A stretch of DNA of 64,000 nt from NCBI GenBank assembly GCA_027486345.1, contig JAIXPH010000052.1, positions 62,001-126,000 of the forward strand, in the 5' to 3' direction. Source of the DNA: Paracoccaceae bacterium. Its GTDB lineage: Bacteria; Pseudomonadota; Alphaproteobacteria; Rhodobacterales; Rhodobacteraceae. Both the position numbers and the translations under genes were made by a program. The notes beneath the pieces are model-generated. The model was given only the letters and a program-made list of their open reading frames with translations, made no database searches and was not told where the DNA came from. Positions 1 through 8,913 of this stretch are shown one piece after another (the stretch's first letter is position 1; each line of letters opens with the position of its first letter).

Positions 1-251
1 ACATAGCCCGCGCAGTTGAACAGGATGTCCACCGCGCCCACCTCTGCCGCTGCCGCCGCCACGGCCTCCTTGTCGCGGACGTTCAGAAGCCGCGTCTCAA
101 GCCCGTGATCCGCCAGTTCCGCCAGCGTCACCGGGTTGATGTCGGCGGCGATCACCTGCGCGCCCTCGCGCGCCATCATCAGGGCCGAAGCACGCCCGAT
201 CCCCTGCCCGGCCGCTGTCACCAGTGCGCGTTTGCCTGCCAGACGTCCCAT
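1..251 (-). CDS. SDR-family oxidoreductase, 3' part cut by window edge
   Basis: This is the N-terminal part of a short-chain dehydrogenase/reductase. The TGxxxGxG-type nucleotide-binding turn appears as TAAGQGIG near residues 12-19, an acidic residue follows the second strand (AADIN), and the NNAG-type motif appears as NCAG at the left edge, where the gene runs out of the window. The start ATG at 251 overlaps the stop of the upstream UxaA-family gene by one base (TGATG), so the two are translationally coupled. SDRs beside a sugar-acid dehydratase often oxidise a 2-keto-3-deoxy acid; 2-keto-3-deoxy-L-fuconate dehydrogenase is my best guess, by context only. Confidence 0.85.
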   Translation of the reverse strand, partial: MGRLAGKRALVTAAGQGIGRASALMMAREGAQVIAADINPVTLAELADHGLETRLLNVRDKEAVAAAAAEVGAVDILFNCAGY

Positions 252-1759
252 CACATCACCGCCCCGATCTGCCACGGCACGAATTCCGCGCCGCCAAAGC
301 CCAAACCTTCGGATTTCGTCACTTCGCCCGATGCGGTGCGGATGAACAACTCAAAGAGTTCTTCCCCCTTGGCCCGCAAATCCACGCCCGCCGAGACGAT
401 GTCCCCGGCGTTCAAATCCATATCCTCGGACATATGGGTGTACATCTCGGTATTCGTGGCCACCTTGATGCAGGGCACCGGCTTGTAGCCCGAGACCGAC
501 CCGCGCCCAGTGGTGAAGACGATCAGGTTCGCGCCCGATGCGATCTGGCCGGTGACCGAGCAGGGGTCGTAACCGGGGCTGTCCATGAAGACGAAGCCCT
601 TTTTCGTGATGGGTTCACCAAAGAGATAGACATCCTCCAGCGGGGCCGTTCCGCCCTTGGCCACAGCGCCCAAGGATTTTTCAAGGATCGTCGTCAACCC
701 GCCGCGCTTGTTGCCGGGGCTGGGGTTGTTGTTCATCTCGCCACCGTTGCGTTCGCAATAATCCTCCCACCAGCGGATACGGGCGATCAGCTTTTCACCC
801 ACCTCCGGGCTGACGGCGCGGCGGGTCAAGAGGTGCTCCGCGCCATAGATTTCCGTCGTTTCCGACAGGATCGTGGTCCCACCATGCTGCACGAGGATAT
901 CCGACGCCACGCCGAGTGCCGGGTTCGCGGTGATGCCGGAATAGCCATCCGACCCGCCGCATTGCATGCCGATCACCAGTTCCGACACCGGGATGGGTTC
1001 GCGCACATAGGTCTCAGCCACCAAAGCCATCTCGCGTAGCGCCTCGAGCCCACGCTCAACGGTGCGGCGGGTGCCGCCCTCTTGCTGGATAGTCATATGG
1101 CGGAAGTTGTTGTCGCCCCGCATCCGGCCCTTGCCCACAAGGTCCGGCACCTGCATCACCTCACACCCCAGGCCCACCAGCAGGATGCCGCCAAAGTTCG
1201 GGTTCTTGGCATAGCCGCGCAGGGTGCGCATCAAGGTGGCGTAGCCTTCATCCGACCCCGACATCCCGCAGCCCGAGGCATGGGCGATGGGCACAATGCC
1301 ATCCACATTCTTCAGGGCGCGGAACCAGTCGGTCTTTTCCGCCTCTTCCGCGATGAAGCGCGCGACGGAGCCGGAGCAGTTGACGGACGTCAGCACCCCC
1401 AGATAGTTCCGCGTCCCCGCCCCGCCATCTGGCCTGCGATAGCCCATGAAGGTGCGGGTTGCAGGCGCGGGCGGCAGGGGTTTCATATCCGCGCCAAAGG
1501 CATAGTCCTGTGCATGGTCCGACATGGCGATGTTGTGGACATGGACATGCGCGCCGGTGGCGATGTCAGCGGTCGCGGCACCGATGATCTGGCCGTAGCG
1601 ACGGACATGCTCCCCCGCCGCAATCGGGCGGTTCGCCATCTTGTGGCCGCGCGCGATGCGTTCAGCCGCGGTCACGCCAAGGCTTTCCGCGCCCGCCAGC
1701 AGATCGGCCAGCGCGATATCGACATTGTCTTCAGGATGCAGGCGGATGGTCAGGGCCAT
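251..1759 (-). CDS. UxaA-family sugar-acid dehydratase (altronate/galactarate type)
   Basis: The 502-residue protein has the two-part UxaA architecture: an N-terminal SAF-like domain (about residues 1-75) and a large C-terminal catalytic domain. Conserved Cys/Gly motifs are visible, including NCSG, HASGCGMSG, GLGCEV and GMQCGGSDG. Family members dehydrate sugar acids such as D-altronate, D-galactarate or L-fuconate to 2-keto-3-deoxy acids with a metal cofactor. I chose ATG 1759 because the conserved domain begins there; an upstream in-frame ATG lies inside the preceding SDR gene. It sits 7 bp after that SDR and overlaps the next one, so all three form an operon. Substrate is not decidable from sequence. 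Confidence 0.88.
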   Translation of the reverse strand: MALTIRLHPEDNVDIALADLLAGAESLGVTAAERIARGHKMANRPIAAGEHVRRYGQIIGAATADIATGAHVHVHNIAMSDHAQDYAFGADMKPLPPAPATRTFMGYRRPDGGAGTRNYLGVLTSVNCSGSVARFIAEEAEKTDWFRALKNVDGIVPIAHASGCGMSGSDEGYATLMRTLRGYAKNPNFGGILLVGLGCEVMQVPDLVGKGRMRGDNNFRHMTIQQEGGTRRTVERGLEALREMALVAETYVREPIPVSELVIGMQCGGSDGYSGITANPALGVASDILVQHGGTTILSETTEIYGAEHLLTRRAVSPEVGEKLIARIRWWEDYCERNGGEMNNNPSPGNKRGGLTTILEKSLGAVAKGGTAPLEDVYLFGEPITKKGFVFMDSPGYDPCSVTGQIASGANLIVFTTGRGSVSGYKPVPCIKVATNTEMYTHMSEDMDLNAGDIVSAGVDLRAKGEELFELFIRTASGEVTKSEGLGFGGAEFVPWQIGAVM

Positions 1760-1766
1760 GGGTTCC

Positions 1767-2614
<848 letters not shown>

Positions 2615-2682
2615 ACAATTTCACAGGCGCAAGGGAATTTTGCCAGCAAATCGGCGCTTCCTTGGGCATCAGACAGGACAGA

Positions 2683-4146
2683 TCAGCGCATCACAAATGG
2701 ATCGGGGATCGGATCGTCCGATGTCCGCAGCCAGACCGTCTTGACCGTGGTGTAATCCAGCGCCGCCGCCATCCCGCCTTCGCGGCCATGGCCCGACAAC
2801 CCATGCCCGCCAAAGGGCGCGATGGGAGAGACGGCGCGATAGGTGTTGACCCAGACCACCCCGGCCCGGATGCCCCGGATCATTCGATGCGCCCGCGTCA
2901 GACTGCGGGTGAACACGCCCGAGGCGAGGCCATAGGCCGTGTCATTGGCAAGGTGCAGCGCCTCTCCCTCGGTCTCGAAGGTGACGACCGACAGGACGGG
3001 GCCGAAGAATTCCTCGGCCAGCGCCGGGGCGTCGGGGGCGTCGGAACAGTCAAGGATGGTGGGCGGGAAGTAGAACCCCGCGCCTTCAGGAACTGCGCCC
3101 CCGGTGACGAGTTTGGCCCCGGCGGCGGTGGAGCGCTCGATCAACCCCGCGATCCGGTCGCGCTGGCGAAGGGTGCAGAGGGGGCCGACCTCGGTCTCCA
3201 TCCGGTCGGGGGGGCCGATCTTCACCGCCTCGGCCTTGGCCTTCAGCTTGGACAGGAAAGCATCCTTGACCGATGCCTGCACCAGAAGGCGCGAGCCTGC
3301 CACGCAGCTTTGCCCGGTGGCCGCGAAGATGCCCGACACCTGCGCATTGGCCGCGCTGTCGAGGTCCGCATCCGCGAACACGATGAAGGGTGACTTGCCG
3401 CCCAGTTCCAGCGAGGTGCGGGCGAGGTTTTCGGCCGATCCGCGCACGATATGCTTTGCCGTTTCCGGCCCGCCGGTGAAGGCGATGTGGGCGACCTTGG
3501 GGTGCGTCGCCAAGGCCTGCCCGGCATCCGGCCCTCCGGTCAGGATATTGACCACGCCCGGCGGAAAGCCCGCCTCCTGCACCAGACGGGCGAATTCCAG
3601 CAGCGGCGCGGGGCCATCCTCGGACGCTTTCAGCACCACCGTGCAGCCAGCGGCCAGCGCGGGGCCAAGTTTGACCGCCGACAGGAAGAGCTGGCTGTTC
3701 CACGGCACAATGGCCGCAACCACGCCCACGGGTTCACGGCGAAGCCAGACCTCCATATCCGGCTTGTCGATGGGAAGGTGCGCGCCTTCGATCTTGTCAG
3801 CCAAACCTGCGTAATAGCGGTAATACTCCGCCACATAGGCAATCTGGGCCGATGTTTCGCGGATGATCTTGCCGGTATCCCGCGTTTCCAGCGCCGCCAG
3901 ACGCGGAGCCGCCGCCTGCACCAGATCGGCCAGACGATAAAGCAGTTTTCCCCGCGCCGAAGCTGTCAGCCCAGCCCAAGCGCTCCCCGTGAAGGCCCGC
4001 CACGCCGCCTGAACCGCCCGGTCCACATCGGCGGGCGTGGCCTTGGGCATCACCGCCCAAGCCTGCCCGGTGGCGGGGTCAAGGCTTTCAAAGCCCGCTT
4101 CCCCATCCTCAAACTTCCCGTCGATATAGTGCTGGAAACGGTCCAT
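2683..4146 (-). CDS. NAD(P)-dependent aldehyde dehydrogenase
   Basis: A 487-residue aldehyde dehydrogenase superfamily member. It shows the PWN motif of the oxyanion/cofactor region (IVPWNSQL, near 150), the FTGG cofactor loop near 228, the catalytic Glu in LELGGKSP near 253, and the catalytic Cys in GQSC near 287. It oxidises an aldehyde to the acid in the cytoplasm. The ATG at 4146 is 7 bp after the monooxygenase stop and was preferred because family homology starts there. The operon position suggests that it handles the aldehyde released by ring or C-N cleavage by the neighbouring flavin monooxygenase; the actual substrate is unknown. Confidence 0.9.
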   Translation of the reverse strand: MDRFQHYIDGKFEDGEAGFESLDPATGQAWAVMPKATPADVDRAVQAAWRAFTGSAWAGLTASARGKLLYRLADLVQAAAPRLAALETRDTGKIIRETSAQIAYVAEYYRYYAGLADKIEGAHLPIDKPDMEVWLRREPVGVVAAIVPWNSQLFLSAVKLGPALAAGCTVVLKASEDGPAPLLEFARLVQEAGFPPGVVNILTGGPDAGQALATHPKVAHIAFTGGPETAKHIVRGSAENLARTSLELGGKSPFIVFADADLDSAANAQVSGIFAATGQSCVAGSRLLVQASVKDAFLSKLKAKAEAVKIGPPDRMETEVGPLCTLRQRDRIAGLIERSTAAGAKLVTGGAVPEGAGFYFPPTILDCSDAPDAPALAEEFFGPVLSVVTFETEGEALHLANDTAYGLASGVFTRSLTRAHRMIRGIRAGVVWVNTYRAVSPIAPFGGHGLSGHGREGGMAAALDYTTVKTVWLRTSDDPIPDPFVMR

Positions 4147-4153
4147 GGGGTCC

Positions 4154-5188
4154 TCAGGCGAAAGCGGGCATGACGTCGTCGATGAACCGGCGCAGAGAGT
4201 CGCGCTTCCTCTCAAAGCTCATCCCGCTGTCGATCCAGAGCGAGAATTCGTCATATCCCAGCGCCTCATAGCCCTTGATCCGGGCGATCACCTCATCGGG
4301 TTGGCCGACGATCTGGTTCTTGCGCATGCCTTCGGGCGAATAGAACGGGTGATTGCTGAAATCCTCTTCCGGCAGGTCGATCAAGCCTTGTGAGATCGGG
4401 CGCTCATTCTTGAACCATGCGCCGAAGTAGACGTAGAAGCGGTGCAGTTCCTCGGCCCCCAGTTGCGCGTCCTCTTCGCTATCCGCCACATAGGTGTGGC
4501 GCAGCACCATGATCTTGGGGCGTGGCTTGTCGGGGTGGTTGGCGCAGGCGGCGTTAAACTTGGCCATCAGGCTTTCAACCTCCTCATCGCCCAGATGCAG
4601 CGGCGTGCATTGCACGTTGCAGCCGTGCGCCACGGCGAAATCATGGCTGTTCGGATCGCGCGCCGCGACCCAGATCGGCGGGCCTGGTTGTTGCAGCGGC
4701 TTGGGCGAGGAGGTGGTCTTGGGGAACTGCCAATGCGCGCCCGCGTGTTCATAATCGCCTTGCCACAGCTTTTGCACGGCAGGGATCAATTCGCGCATCT
4801 TCTGGCCCGCGGTCCAGGCATCCAGACCAGGCGACAGGCGTTCATACTCAAAACTGTAGGCCCCGCGCGCCACGCCCAGATCCAGCCTGCCATCCATGAT
4901 GATGTCGGCCATCGCGGCCTCGCCCGCCAGCCGGATCGGGTGCCAGAAGGGCGCGATCACCGTCCCCGTCCCCAGACGGACATTCTTGGTCCGCCGTGCC
5001 AGATCGACAAGGTTCAGCAAGGGGTTCGGCGCGATGGTGAAGTTCATGCCGTGATGCTCACCGGTCCAGATGGCATGCATGCCGCCCTCATCGGCCATCT
5101 GGCACAGCTCGATCATCTCGTCATAAAGCCGCCGCTCGTCCGCATCGGCCGAGACGCGTTCCATATGCACGAACAGCGAAAACTTCAT
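4154..5188 (-). CDS. LLM-class (luciferase-like) flavin-dependent monooxygenase
   Basis: A 344-residue protein with the bacterial-luciferase TIM-barrel fold. The N-terminal strand (KFSLFVHM), the WTGEHHG active-site segment near 42-48, and the DGRLDLGVARG segment near 101-111 are characteristic. Family members use reduced FMN and O2 to hydroxylate or open substrates. The start overlaps the stop of the flavin reductase by four bases (ATGA), which fits a two-component oxygenase. RutA, the pyrimidine ring-opening enzyme, is a family example with similar partners, but the usual rut amidohydrolase and RutC genes are absent here. Confidence 0.9.
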   Translation of the reverse strand: MKFSLFVHMERVSADADERRLYDEMIELCQMADEGGMHAIWTGEHHGMNFTIAPNPLLNLVDLARRTKNVRLGTGTVIAPFWHPIRLAGEAAMADIIMDGRLDLGVARGAYSFEYERLSPGLDAWTAGQKMRELIPAVQKLWQGDYEHAGAHWQFPKTTSSPKPLQQPGPPIWVAARDPNSHDFAVAHGCNVQCTPLHLGDEEVESLMAKFNAACANHPDKPRPKIMVLRHTYVADSEEDAQLGAEELHRFYVYFGAWFKNERPISQGLIDLPEEDFSNHPFYSPEGMRKNQIVGQPDEVIARIKGYEALGYDEFSLWIDSGMSFERKRDSLRRFIDDVMPAFA

Positions 5189-6108
5189 TTCCGGGCCCTT
5201 TCACCGATGGGCTCCACCCGCCCGAGTTCCTGATTTCCGAAGTAGATACCGTAGTTGCCGATCCGGCTTTCCTCGGCCAGACGGTCCAGCATGGTCAGCA
5301 TGGCGGGATCGGTCACATCCGCCAGCCCGCCGCGCGACAGTTCGACAAAGGTGCCGCGCCGGGGATGGCCTGCGCCTGCAGGACAGAGGAAGGCGATGTT
5401 TTGCTGGCTGCGCGCCACATCCTCATAGACCGCGTAGACAAAGCCCGGTGCCGCCGTCAGGCCGGTGCTGGCGATCAGCGCCGCAAGTGCCGCCTGCACG
5501 CCCTCACGCCCGACGCGCTGGGATGGCAGGGTCAAACCGCCCTGCCCGTCGTCCAGCAACAGCACCTTGCCCGCACATTCCAGAATGGCCGAAATCACCA
5601 CATCCGGCCCGGTTTCCATCTGCTGGGCCGTCTGCGCCGGGGTGAAATAGCTGCCCCGGTAATAGCCAAGGCCAGCCGCCGAGCTTGCCTCAAACCCTTC
5701 GATCTTGCCGATCAGGATGGCATGGTCGCCCGCATCCACCACCTGATGCAGGGTGCAATCAAACCACGCCGACACGCCTGCGATGACCGGATGCCCCGCC
5801 GGTCCCTTGCGCCAATAGACGGCGGCGAAGCGGTCCTCGACCTTTTTCGCGAAGGTCGAGGAGATGTCCTTCTGCCCTTCGGACAGGATGTTGACCGCAA
5901 AGCCCTTGCCCGAGGTGAAGGCGGCATAGCTGGAGGATGTCTTGGCAATCGACACCAAGAGCAGCGCCGGATCGAGCGAGACGGACGAAAACGAATTGGC
6001 GGTAAAGCCGATGGGCTTGCCCGTGTCGTCAATCGTGCTGACAACCGTGACCCCCGTCATGAAGGCCCCGAAAGCATCGCGCAGGGCGCGCGGGTCGATG
6101 GTCGTCAT
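5185..6108 (-). CDS. Flavin reductase with extra C-terminal domain
   Basis: Residues 1 to about 155 match the flavin-reductase-like FMN-binding domain (RDAFGAFMTGVTVV start, TANSFSSVSLDP, FAVNILSEGQ). The remaining 150 residues form a second domain beginning near ILECAGKVLLL. It resembles a Nudix fold, but I see no intact Nudix box, so it may be structural. The protein supplies reduced flavin to the adjacent LLM monooxygenase. ATG 6108 overlaps the hydrolase stop (ATGA) and its own stop overlaps the monooxygenase start. A longer frame to 6129 would run into the hydrolase gene and was not used. Confidence 0.88.
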   Translation of the reverse strand: MTTIDPRALRDAFGAFMTGVTVVSTIDDTGKPIGFTANSFSSVSLDPALLLVSIAKTSSSYAAFTSGKGFAVNILSEGQKDISSTFAKKVEDRFAAVYWRKGPAGHPVIAGVSAWFDCTLHQVVDAGDHAILIGKIEGFEASSAAGLGYYRGSYFTPAQTAQQMETGPDVVISAILECAGKVLLLDDGQGGLTLPSQRVGREGVQAALAALIASTGLTAAPGFVYAVYEDVARSQQNIAFLCPAGAGHPRRGTFVELSRGGLADVTDPAMLTMLDRLAEESRIGNYGIYFGNQELGRVEPIGERARK

Positions 6109-6893
6109 GTCGAGGTCTCCTTCAGCCAATCCAAAAGCGCCGCGTTCACCTGATCCGCGGCGGTCAGGGTGAGCATATGGCGATGGCCAGCAATGACCAG
6201 TGCCCGTCCGCCGGGAATGGCATCGGCAATGGCATGGGTCATGGCGGGGGTCGAGTTTGCGTCGCCCTCTGCCGTCAGCACCAGCGCCGGGCAGCGGATG
6301 TCGGGCAAGCGGTCGGCATAGGTGGCATCGCCTGCCGCAAAGGCGGCATAGGCGGTGGCATATCCGCCGGGGCTGACGGTGCGCAGCATGTCAGCGCAAA
6401 GCGCGCGGGGGGCGGCTTCCTCGGCGGTGAACCACCGCGCCAAGGGGGCCTCTGGGTCACCCCTGCCCGCCGCGATGTCGGTGGCACGGGCCAGCACGGC
6501 GGCACTTGCCGCCGCGCTGCGGCGATGGACGGGGCAGAGCATGGCGACCCGCGCCACCAGATCGGGACGTGTCGCCGCCAAGCCTCCGGCGATCAAGGCC
6601 CCCATGGAATGACCGGCCACGGCGATGGGACCAAGCGCCAAGGCGTCAATCACCCGCGCGGCCCATGCGACGAAATCCGGCAGGCTTGCACCCGATGGCA
6701 GGGGATCACTTTCGCCATGCCCCGGCATATCCACCGCCAGAACCCTATGCGTGGCGCAAAGCGCGTCGATCTGCGGCCCCCAGACCTCGGCCCGCAGGCC
6801 GACGCCGTGGATCAGCAGGACCGGCGGACCATCCCCCGCAGACAGGACACGGAAGCGCGACCCGTCAGACAGCGGCAGGATTGCTGACATCAT
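6105..6893 (-). CDS. Alpha/beta-fold hydrolase
   Basis: A 262-residue alpha/beta hydrolase with the HGVG oxyanion turn near 29-32, the nucleophile elbow AGHSMG (Ser96), and a late catalytic His in IAGHRHM near residue 242. The cap region is Ala/Arg-rich. Overlaps with both neighbours (29 bp with the DUF1185 gene, 4 bp with the flavin reductase) show tight coupling. Its position corresponds to RutD-like or ring-cleavage-product hydrolases in other flavin monooxygenase operons, so hydrolysis of a lactone, enol or amide product is likely. The substrate is unknown. A second ATG at 6890 is an equally good start. Confidence 0.85.
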   Translation of the reverse strand: MMSAILPLSDGSRFRVLSAGDGPPVLLIHGVGLRAEVWGPQIDALCATHRVLAVDMPGHGESDPLPSGASLPDFVAWAARVIDALALGPIAVAGHSMGALIAGGLAATRPDLVARVAMLCPVHRRSAAASAAVLARATDIAAGRGDPEAPLARWFTAEEAAPRALCADMLRTVSPGGYATAYAAFAAGDATYADRLPDIRCPALVLTAEGDANSTPAMTHAIADAIPGGRALVIAGHRHMLTLTAADQVNAALLDWLKETST

Positions 6894-7467
6894 GCCCGAG
6901 GTCTTTCAAATCCTGATAGCGGTCGCCGATGCGGTGATGCGGACGCCCCCCGATAGAGGCCCCCAAGGCCACCACAATCTCATCCGCCGCAGGGGCATCG
7001 GGGATGGCGAACTGGATCGTCAGGTAATGCGACCGGCGGCCTTCGTCCTGCTTGTCCATCAAGGGGATCATGATCGGGCAATTGGCCGGACCACGGGTAT
7101 TGGTGAAGGCCAGATAGGTCTTGGCCCCCACCGCCTGCCGGTAATGATTGCCAAAGCGCAGGGTGTGGATGAGGGCAGAGGCATGCTCCACCTCTCCCTC
7201 CAGACCCACCACGGCGGCTTTGCCATAGCCTTCGACCTTGTCGCCACCACCTGCCGCGTCGATGATCATCGCGGTCAGCAGGGCACCCAATTCAGGGGCG
7301 ACATCGTGGATTTCCGGTTTAAGATCCTCAACGAAGCCCCTGCCTGCCCATGGGTTTTTCACCACCGCAGCGGCAGAGATGAAGGTCAGCGGGCGCGGCG
7401 CAGTGCGGCCGCCTTCGATCAAGGTGGTCTCGATGTTCAGCAAGGTTTTGCGGATGATCGCGGGCAT
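6865..7467 (-). CDS. DUF1185 / 'amino acid synthesis' family protein
   Basis: A 200-residue protein recognised as the AA_synth (DUF1185) family from its N-terminal KTLLNIETTLIEGG segment, the KNPWAGRG motif near 37-44 and the TRGPANCPIMIPLMDK segment. No reaction is established for the family despite its name. It is the first gene of the leftward operon, 99 bp from the divergent GntR regulator, and overlaps the hydrolase gene by 29 bp. Co-occurrence with an LLM monooxygenase and flavin reductase suggests a catabolic role, possibly on a nitrogen-containing ring product; this is inference. Confidence 0.85.
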   Translation of the reverse strand: MPAIIRKTLLNIETTLIEGGRTAPRPLTFISAAAVVKNPWAGRGFVEDLKPEIHDVAPELGALLTAMIIDAAGGGDKVEGYGKAAVVGLEGEVEHASALIHTLRFGNHYRQAVGAKTYLAFTNTRGPANCPIMIPLMDKQDEGRRSHYLTIQFAIPDAPAADEIVVALGASIGGRPHHRIGDRYQDLKDLGHDVSNPAAV

Positions 7468-7500
7468 GGAATCTGTCTCTTGGGATGTTGCCTTAGCTTT

Positions 7501-7524
7501 TGGTATACCATCAGACAGTCTGTC
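7501..7524. promoter_or_regulatory. Paired palindromes, probable GntR operator
   Basis: In the 98-bp gap between the divergent DUF1185 and gntR genes, TGGTATACCA (7501-7510) is a perfect palindrome that matches the TGGTnnACCA-like operators of FadR/VanR-type GntR regulators. Three bases on, GACAGTCTGTC (7514-7524) is a second perfect dyad. The position between the regulator and the operon it probably controls supports autoregulation and repression of the left-hand operon. Confidence 0.6.
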
Positions 7525-7565
7525 AAGTCTTGCCTTGGTGCGCGACCTGCGGCTATGTTTCGCGG

Positions 7566-8243
7566 ATGACCGCAGAACCCGACGCCCTCAGGATCGACGC
7601 CCCGCCCCAGACCCTGCGCGAAATCGCGGTGGGTCGGGTGCGCAGCGCCATCATCCTTGGCCGCTTTGCTTCTGGCACGCGGCTGGTGGAACGCACGCTT
7701 TGTGACCAACTGGGCGTCTCGCGCTCTGTCGTGCGTGAGGTGATCCGCACGCTCGAGGCCGAGGGTCTGGTGGAAACCGCCCGCTCCGGCCCCATCGTGG
7801 CGCGGCTGGATTGGGCGCAAGCTGCGCAGATTTACGCCATCCGGCGGTTGTTGGAGGCTGAGGCCGCTGCCGCCTGCGCCACCCGCGCGGATGACGCGGT
7901 CAAGGCCGATCTGCGGGCGGCTTTGGCGGGGTTGCAGGAGGCCTTCACGCTTAAAGCGTTTGATGAACTTCACGCCGCAACAGCCCGGTTTTACAAAGTT
8001 ATCTTTCGCACAGCAGGCCATGATATCGCGTGGGATATCGTGCAGCGCCTGAACGGTCGCATCTCGCGCCTGCGCAGCCTGACCTTAGCGACATCGGATC
8101 GTCGCATCTCTGGCCCGACCCGCATGGCGGCGATTTGCGACGCCATCTGCGCCAATGACCCCGAGGCCGCCGCCCAAGCGGTGCGCGACCACCTGACCGA
8201 CGCCGCCGACATCGCCCGCCGCCTGCTGGAGGAGACCCCGTGA
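7566..8243 (+). CDS. GntR-family transcriptional regulator (FCD type)
   Basis: A 225-residue regulator. A winged helix-turn-helix lies at about residues 17-75 (LREIAVGRVRSAI, then the recognition region LGVSRSVVREVIRTLEAEG). An all-helical FCD ligand-binding domain (about 80-215) includes RRLLEAEAA and a C-terminal HLTDAADIARRLL helix. It diverges from the flavin monooxygenase operon and is followed by two small genes with stop/start overlaps, so it probably controls both arms in response to the pathway substrate. The ATG at 7566 was chosen by homology; no strong ribosome binding site precedes it. Confidence 0.9.
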   Translation: MTAEPDALRIDAPPQTLREIAVGRVRSAIILGRFASGTRLVERTLCDQLGVSRSVVREVIRTLEAEGLVETARSGPIVARLDWAQAAQIYAIRRLLEAEAAAACATRADDAVKADLRAALAGLQEAFTLKAFDELHAATARFYKVIFRTAGHDIAWDIVQRLNGRISRLRSLTLATSDRRISGPTRMAAICDAICANDPEAAAQAVRDHLTDAADIARRLLEETP

Positions 8244-8530
8244 AAGCCTATTGGATCGCCCATGTCACTGTCACGGACACCGAGGCCTATAAGGTCTACC
8301 AAGCCCTTGCCCCCGCCGCCTTCGCCCGCTTTGGCGGAGAATTCCTTGCGCGGGGTGGCGATAGCGCGGTGATGGAAGGGCCGGACCTGTCCCGCCACGT
8401 GGTGATCGCATTCCCCAGCCTGCAAGCGGCCAAGGATTGCTACGTCAGCCCCGAATATACCGCCGCCCGCGCCGCCCGTGCGGGTGCGGCGACCGTGCAT
8501 CTGACCATCGTTGAAGGGGTGGAACCGTGA
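8240..8530 (+). CDS. DUF1330 domain protein
   Basis: A 96-residue protein with the DUF1330 signature: an N-terminal AYWIAHVTVTD strand, KYQ-like helix, FGGEFLARGG near 32-41, and an SPEYTAAR segment near 71-78. The fold is a ferredoxin-like alpha+beta barrel, and no activity is established. The GTG start overlaps the gntR stop (GTGA) and its own stop overlaps the next GTG start, giving a three-gene coupled unit. Co-location with an oxygenase operon suggests a minor catabolic or stress role. Confidence 0.85.
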   Translation: MKAYWIAHVTVTDTEAYKVYQALAPAAFARFGGEFLARGGDSAVMEGPDLSRHVVIAFPSLQAAKDCYVSPEYTAARAARAGAATVHLTIVEGVEP

Positions 8531-8913
8531 CCGAAGACGCATATGACAAGGGCCTGCGCATCCGCAAAGAGGTGCTGGGCGAGGCTTATGTGGACCGCGC
8601 CATGGCATCGGCGGATGATTTCAACCGCGATTTCCAACGGCTTGTGACCAGCTTTTGCTGGGGCGAAAGCTGGGGGCGAGAGGATGGGCCACTTTCCCGC
8701 CGCGACCGCAGCCTGATGAACCTTGTCATGCTCGGCTGTCTGAACCGGGGTGAGGAGTTCAAACTGCACGTCAAGGGCGCCCTGACCAATGGCGTCACCC
8801 GCGACGAAATCCGCGATGCCCTGATCCACCTGACCATCTATGCGGGCGTTCCGGCGGGGGTGGAGGCGTTCCGTCTGGCCCGCCAAGCCTTTGCCGAGGT
8901 GGATCAGGCCTGA
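8527..8913 (+). CDS. Carboxymuconolactone decarboxylase-family protein (PcaC-like)
   Basis: A 128-residue all-helical protein of the gamma-carboxymuconolactone decarboxylase family: GLRIRKEVLGEAYVDRAM near the start, SLMNLVMLGCLNRGEEFKLHVKGAL in the middle, and TRDEIRDALIHLTIYAGVPAG near the end. The CxxC of AhpD-type peroxidases is missing, so a PcaC-like decarboxylase or lactone-processing role is more likely. The GTG start overlaps the DUF1330 stop. Its 3' end overlaps by 10 bp the end of the convergent alcohol dehydrogenase gene. It adds to the impression of an aromatic or heterocyclic catabolic locus. Confidence 0.85.
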   Translation: MTEDAYDKGLRIRKEVLGEAYVDRAMASADDFNRDFQRLVTSFCWGESWGREDGPLSRRDRSLMNLVMLGCLNRGEEFKLHVKGALTNGVTRDEIRDALIHLTIYAGVPAGVEAFRLARQAFAEVDQA

